Shown piece after piece: positions 6,632 through 7,577 of a stretch of DNA of 7,577 nt. The notes beneath the pieces were generated by a model, which did no database searches, was not told where the DNA came from, and saw nothing but the letters and a program-made list of their open reading frames with translations. The stretch is taken from NCBI GenBank assembly GCA_023129655.1, contig JAGMBN010000058.1:1-7577 (forward strand), in the 5' to 3' direction. The DNA is from a bacterium. GTDB taxonomy: Bacteria > JAHJDO01. The position numbers and the translations under genes were made by a program. Position 1 is the first letter of the stretch; every line of letters begins with the position of its first letter.

Positions 6632-6660
6632 GTCATTCCTGCAGATTTTTAGCAGGAATC
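6632..6660 (+). repeat. GTCATTCCTGC...GCAGGAAT palindromic repeat
   Basis: ATTCCTGC (6635-6642) and GCAGGAAT (6652-6659) form a perfect 8-bp inverted repeat around a 9-nt AT-rich loop. The type (GTCATTCC...GGAATC) resembles widely dispersed miniature repeats and the dRS3-like ATTCC...GGAAT elements of other bacteria. It lies 4 bp downstream of the preceding repeat, so the two may move or be copied as one block. Confidence 0.65.
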
Positions 6661-6668
6661 TATGTAGG

Positions 6669-6698
6669 GGACTGGCACGCCTGTCCTTTTGTTTTATT
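6669..6698 (+). terminator. Palindromic repeat followed by a T-rich run; possible terminator for the fusion-gene operon
   Basis: GGACTGGCACGCCTGTCC (6669-6686) folds into GGAC/GTCC, a T/T mismatch and GG/CC around a CACG loop, and is followed by TTTTGTTTTATT. A GC-rich hairpin plus a T-rich tail on the + strand is what an intrinsic terminator looks like, about 150 bp after the fusion-gene stop. The mismatch weakens it. The hairpin also belongs to the repeat series of this region, so it may be a repeat that has been co-opted. Confidence 0.45.
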
Positions 6699-6858
6699 AG
6701 GATTTACAATGTCATTCATTAACCAAACTTTAATACCCAGAGAATTAGCCAATTTTTTAGCATAATTAAATTTTTTTGGTATCTCTTTCTCCATCTATAA
6801 AAAGCGCAAGCCCTGGTTTTTTACCAGTTTCATAAGCGTAATGAAGAGATTGCCACGT
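6690..6858 (-). pseudogene. Broken minus-strand gene fragment between repeats, family not recognised
   Basis: On the minus strand one frame reads WQSLHYAYETGKKPGLALF then IDGERDTKK and stops at a TAA. A second frame, offset by one base, continues FNYAKKLANSLGIKVWLMND. The switch falls in a run of seven A (minus strand, about 6772-6778); removing one A joins both parts into one continuous, protein-like sequence of more than 55 residues. The coding signal runs into repeat sequence at both ends (6846-6881 upstream, 6669-6686 downstream), so it is truncated as well as frameshifted. LALFIDGE followed by a YAKKLANSLGIKV helix has the rhythm of a Rossmann-like or nuclease fold, but I cannot name the family. 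Confidence 0.4.
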
Positions 6859-6881
6859 CGCTTCGCTCCTCGCAATGACAC
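6846..6881 (-). repeat. GTCATTGCGA...GCAATCTC repeat, inverted copy
   Basis: The reverse complement begins GTGTCATTGCGAGGAGCGAA and ends CGACGTGGCAATCTC. ATTGC (6849-6853) and GCAAT (6872-6876) form the outer arm and CGCTTCGCTCC the interior. It has the same ends as the copy at 6600-6627 in opposite orientation, with a longer middle, placing the gene fragment between two inverted copies. Confidence 0.75.
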
Positions 6882-6890
6882 AAAATAAAA

Positions 6891-6918
6891 GGGCGGAGGC
6901 AAGCCCCACCCCTACAAT
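6891..6918 (-). repeat. GC-rich intergenic repeat (TGTAGGGG-GGGG-CTTGCC-CCGCCC type)
   Basis: On the minus strand this reads ATTGTAGGGGTGGGGC then TTGCCTCCGCCC. Imperfect complementarity between the GGGCGG and CCACCC ends suggests a hairpin. I recognise the TGTAGGGG...CCGCCC type as another interspersed element often found beside the GTCATTGCGA repeats in environmental genomes. It lies 9 bp from the preceding repeat. No coding potential is seen. Confidence 0.5.
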
Positions 6919-6932
6919 TACATCCCCCTGAA

Positions 6933-6956
6933 TCCCCATTTAAAGTGGGACTTTTT
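6933..6956 (+). terminator. CCCATT-AAGTGGG hairpin with T-run; repeat-derived terminator candidate
   Basis: CCCATT (6935-6940) pairs with AGTGGG (6944-6949), including one G.T wobble, around a 3-nt loop; CTTTTT follows at 6951-6956. This is a fair intrinsic terminator on the + strand and would stop read-through from the fusion-gene operon before it meets the converging toxin-antitoxin genes. It resembles the dispersed CCCC-TTTAAA-GGGG-ACTTTTT repeat, so its origin is probably the repeat series. It offers no T-run on the minus strand, so it would not terminate the toxin transcript well. Confidence 0.5.
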
Positions 6957-7000
6957 GTTATTTAGAATATCATATTTAGTAGAGAGACTAGTTTTCCGAA

Positions 7001-7258
7001 CTACCTATACACATCGCTTCTATGGCGTATTCTAAAAACATGGATAGTCTTGTCTTCATCATTAATCTGATAAAGAATTCTGTAATTTCCAACTCTTATT
7101 CTGTGTCCCTCTCTCTGTGTTAATTTTTTAGTCCCTAATGGTCTTTGATTATGTCCAAGAGAAATGAGTATTGATTTTATTCTACCAAAATACTTTTTTT
7201 GATTTTTCAGAGACAATAAATCTTTTTGCGCAGCAGGAGTTATCTTAACTCTGTACAA
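7001..7258 (-). CDS. RelE/ParE-family type II toxin
   Basis: An 85-residue protein of the RelE/ParE superfamily, full length for the family. The layout is classical: N-terminal strand YRVKITPAAQKDLLSL, a helical hairpin, then HRIRVGNYRILYQI (50s-60s) and the C-terminal RIRHRSDVYR. The basic RIRVGNYRI segment and the terminal RHR...YR supply the Arg/Tyr residues that RelE-like ribosome-dependent mRNA interferases use, so mRNA cleavage is more likely than gyrase poisoning; this is inference from the motif. The start is TTG at 7258-7256, only 2 nt after the antitoxin stop, with an AGGGATAGG stretch inside the antitoxin 3' end as ribosome binding site. No in-frame ATG or GTG lies just upstream, so a weak start plus coupling may keep the toxin below the antitoxin. 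The gene lies antisense to the rest of the window. Confidence 0.88.
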   Translation of the reverse strand: MYRVKITPAAQKDLLSLKNQKKYFGRIKSILISLGHNQRPLGTKKLTQREGHRIRVGNYRILYQINDEDKTIHVFRIRHRSDVYR

Positions 7259-7260
7259 TG

Positions 7261-7479
7261 TTACATACCTATCCCTGTTAGAAATTTTTCTAAATCAACA
7301 GCCTCGTTAATTTCAGGTTGTAAACGTCTGAACTCTTCAATGTCTGAAATATCCTGCAATCTTTCTTCCAAAGCCTTTCCAACAAAAAAACCAAATTTAA
7401 TTCCATGCTCATTACAAAAGCCTTGTGTCCTCTCCATAATATCAGAATTTATTCTTAAAGTGTAAGCTTTTGTCATCAT
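7261..7479 (-). CDS. Ribbon-helix-helix-like antitoxin of the adjacent RelE/ParE toxin
   Basis: A 72-residue protein directly upstream of the toxin in the usual antitoxin-first order. The N-terminus AYTLRINSDIMERTQGFCNE then HGIKFGFFVGKALEERL matches the strand-helix-helix pattern of CopG/MetJ-type DNA-binding antitoxins: the TLRI strand would contact the operator, and the acidic C-terminal half (DISDIEEFRRLQPEINEAVD) would wrap the toxin. Two adjacent ATGs are possible. AAGGAG (plus-strand 7484-7489) lies 4 nt from the first (7479) and 7 nt from the second (7476), so initiation at the second, giving 71 residues, is more likely. A consensus-like promoter sits just upstream. As in related modules, the antitoxin probably represses its own promoter, alone or with the toxin. 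The family call rests on pattern and context. Confidence 0.8.
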   Translation of the reverse strand: MMTKAYTLRINSDIMERTQGFCNEHGIKFGFFVGKALEERLQDISDIEEFRRLQPEINEAVDLEKFLTGIGM

Positions 7480-7514
7480 GTAACTCCTTGTGAAATTATT
7501 TAATTTCTAATGTC

Positions 7515-7542
7515 ATTATATAGCATTATTGGATGATGTCAA
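7515..7542 (-). promoter_or_regulatory. Sigma70-type promoter of the toxin-antitoxin operon with possible operator repeats
   Basis: On the minus strand TTGACA (7542-7537) and TATAAT (7520-7515) are both perfect consensus hexamers separated by 16 nt, with the -10 box about 35 nt before the antitoxin start. The hexamer TGACAT occurs twice in direct orientation, once within the -35 region and once just past the -10 box. Just upstream, ATAAT and ATTAT (7542-7546 and 7549-7553) form a small palindrome. These are plausible antitoxin-binding sites for autorepression, which a promoter this strong would need. Confidence 0.75.
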
Positions 7543-7577
7543 TAATAAATTATCTTGGAGTTTCCCCAAAAATTTTA

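Noticed and set aside
6525..6722. 65-codon + strand ORF overlapping the fusion-gene stop
   Set aside because: Most of its translation (VIANGVKQS and onward) is read through the palindromic repeats, a known source of spurious ORFs; no Shine-Dalgarno and no protein-like composition.
6562..6956. CRISPR array
   Set aside because: The repeats are of different types and orientations, with irregular spacing and no regular spacers or cas genes.
7226..7465. 79-codon + strand ORF opposite the antitoxin
   Set aside because: Antisense shadow of the toxin-antitoxin genes, whose family motifs, ribosome binding site and promoter are on the minus strand.

Overview
The window reads as a chromosomal segment of an uncultivated, probably didermal (Gram-negative-type) bacterium with moderate-to-low GC. 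The evidence is a lipobox-bearing lipoprotein, a phospholipid-recycling LplT-Aas type fusion protein, and an intergenic stretch packed with short palindromic repeats, including the GTCATTGCGA...GCAATCTC type that I associate with environmental candidate phyla such as Omnitrophota and with some Desulfobacterota and Nitrospirota. The phylum is an inference; no rRNA or universal marker gene is present.

Layout, left to right. (1) Bases 2-181 are the C-terminal end of an alpha/beta-hydrolase-like protein. Its stop overlaps the GTG start of a HemW/HemN-like radical SAM protein (178-1425), and that gene's stop overlaps the ATG of a 16-codon micro-ORF (1422-1472). This looks like a tightly coupled operon whose next gene may have been lost. 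(2) A four-helix membrane protein of unknown function (1573-2025) follows, with a strong Shine-Dalgarno and a small palindrome upstream. (3) Bases 2026-2598 are decayed accessory DNA: a tiny basic ORF, a frameshifted ParE-family toxin (2173-2464), and an 18-codon signal-peptide-like micro-ORF (2511-2567). (4) A lipoprotein of unknown function (2599-3129) lies one codon upstream of, and in the same frame as, a 1130-residue fusion protein (3133-6525). That protein carries an LplT-like MFS transporter, a PlsC-type acyltransferase and an acyl-ACP/acyl-CoA synthetase-like AMP-binding domain. By family knowledge it would bring in lysophospholipid and reacylate it. (5) Bases 6526-7000 hold no intact gene. 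They are a mosaic of at least six short palindromic elements around a broken minus-strand gene fragment, and some of the hairpins can double as terminators. (6) On the minus strand, a complete type II toxin-antitoxin pair (RHH-like antitoxin 7261-7479, RelE/ParE toxin 7001-7258) sits behind a promoter with consensus -35 and -10 hexamers.

I see no clear new defence or mobile system. The points most worth a second look are: the Gly-to-Glu change in the AMP-binding P-loop of the fusion protein; the radical SAM protein that keeps its cluster cysteines but lacks the HemW heme-binding HNxxYW motif and is coupled to a hydrolase; and the repeat mosaic whose inverted copies bracket a gene remnant disrupted at a homopolymer run.
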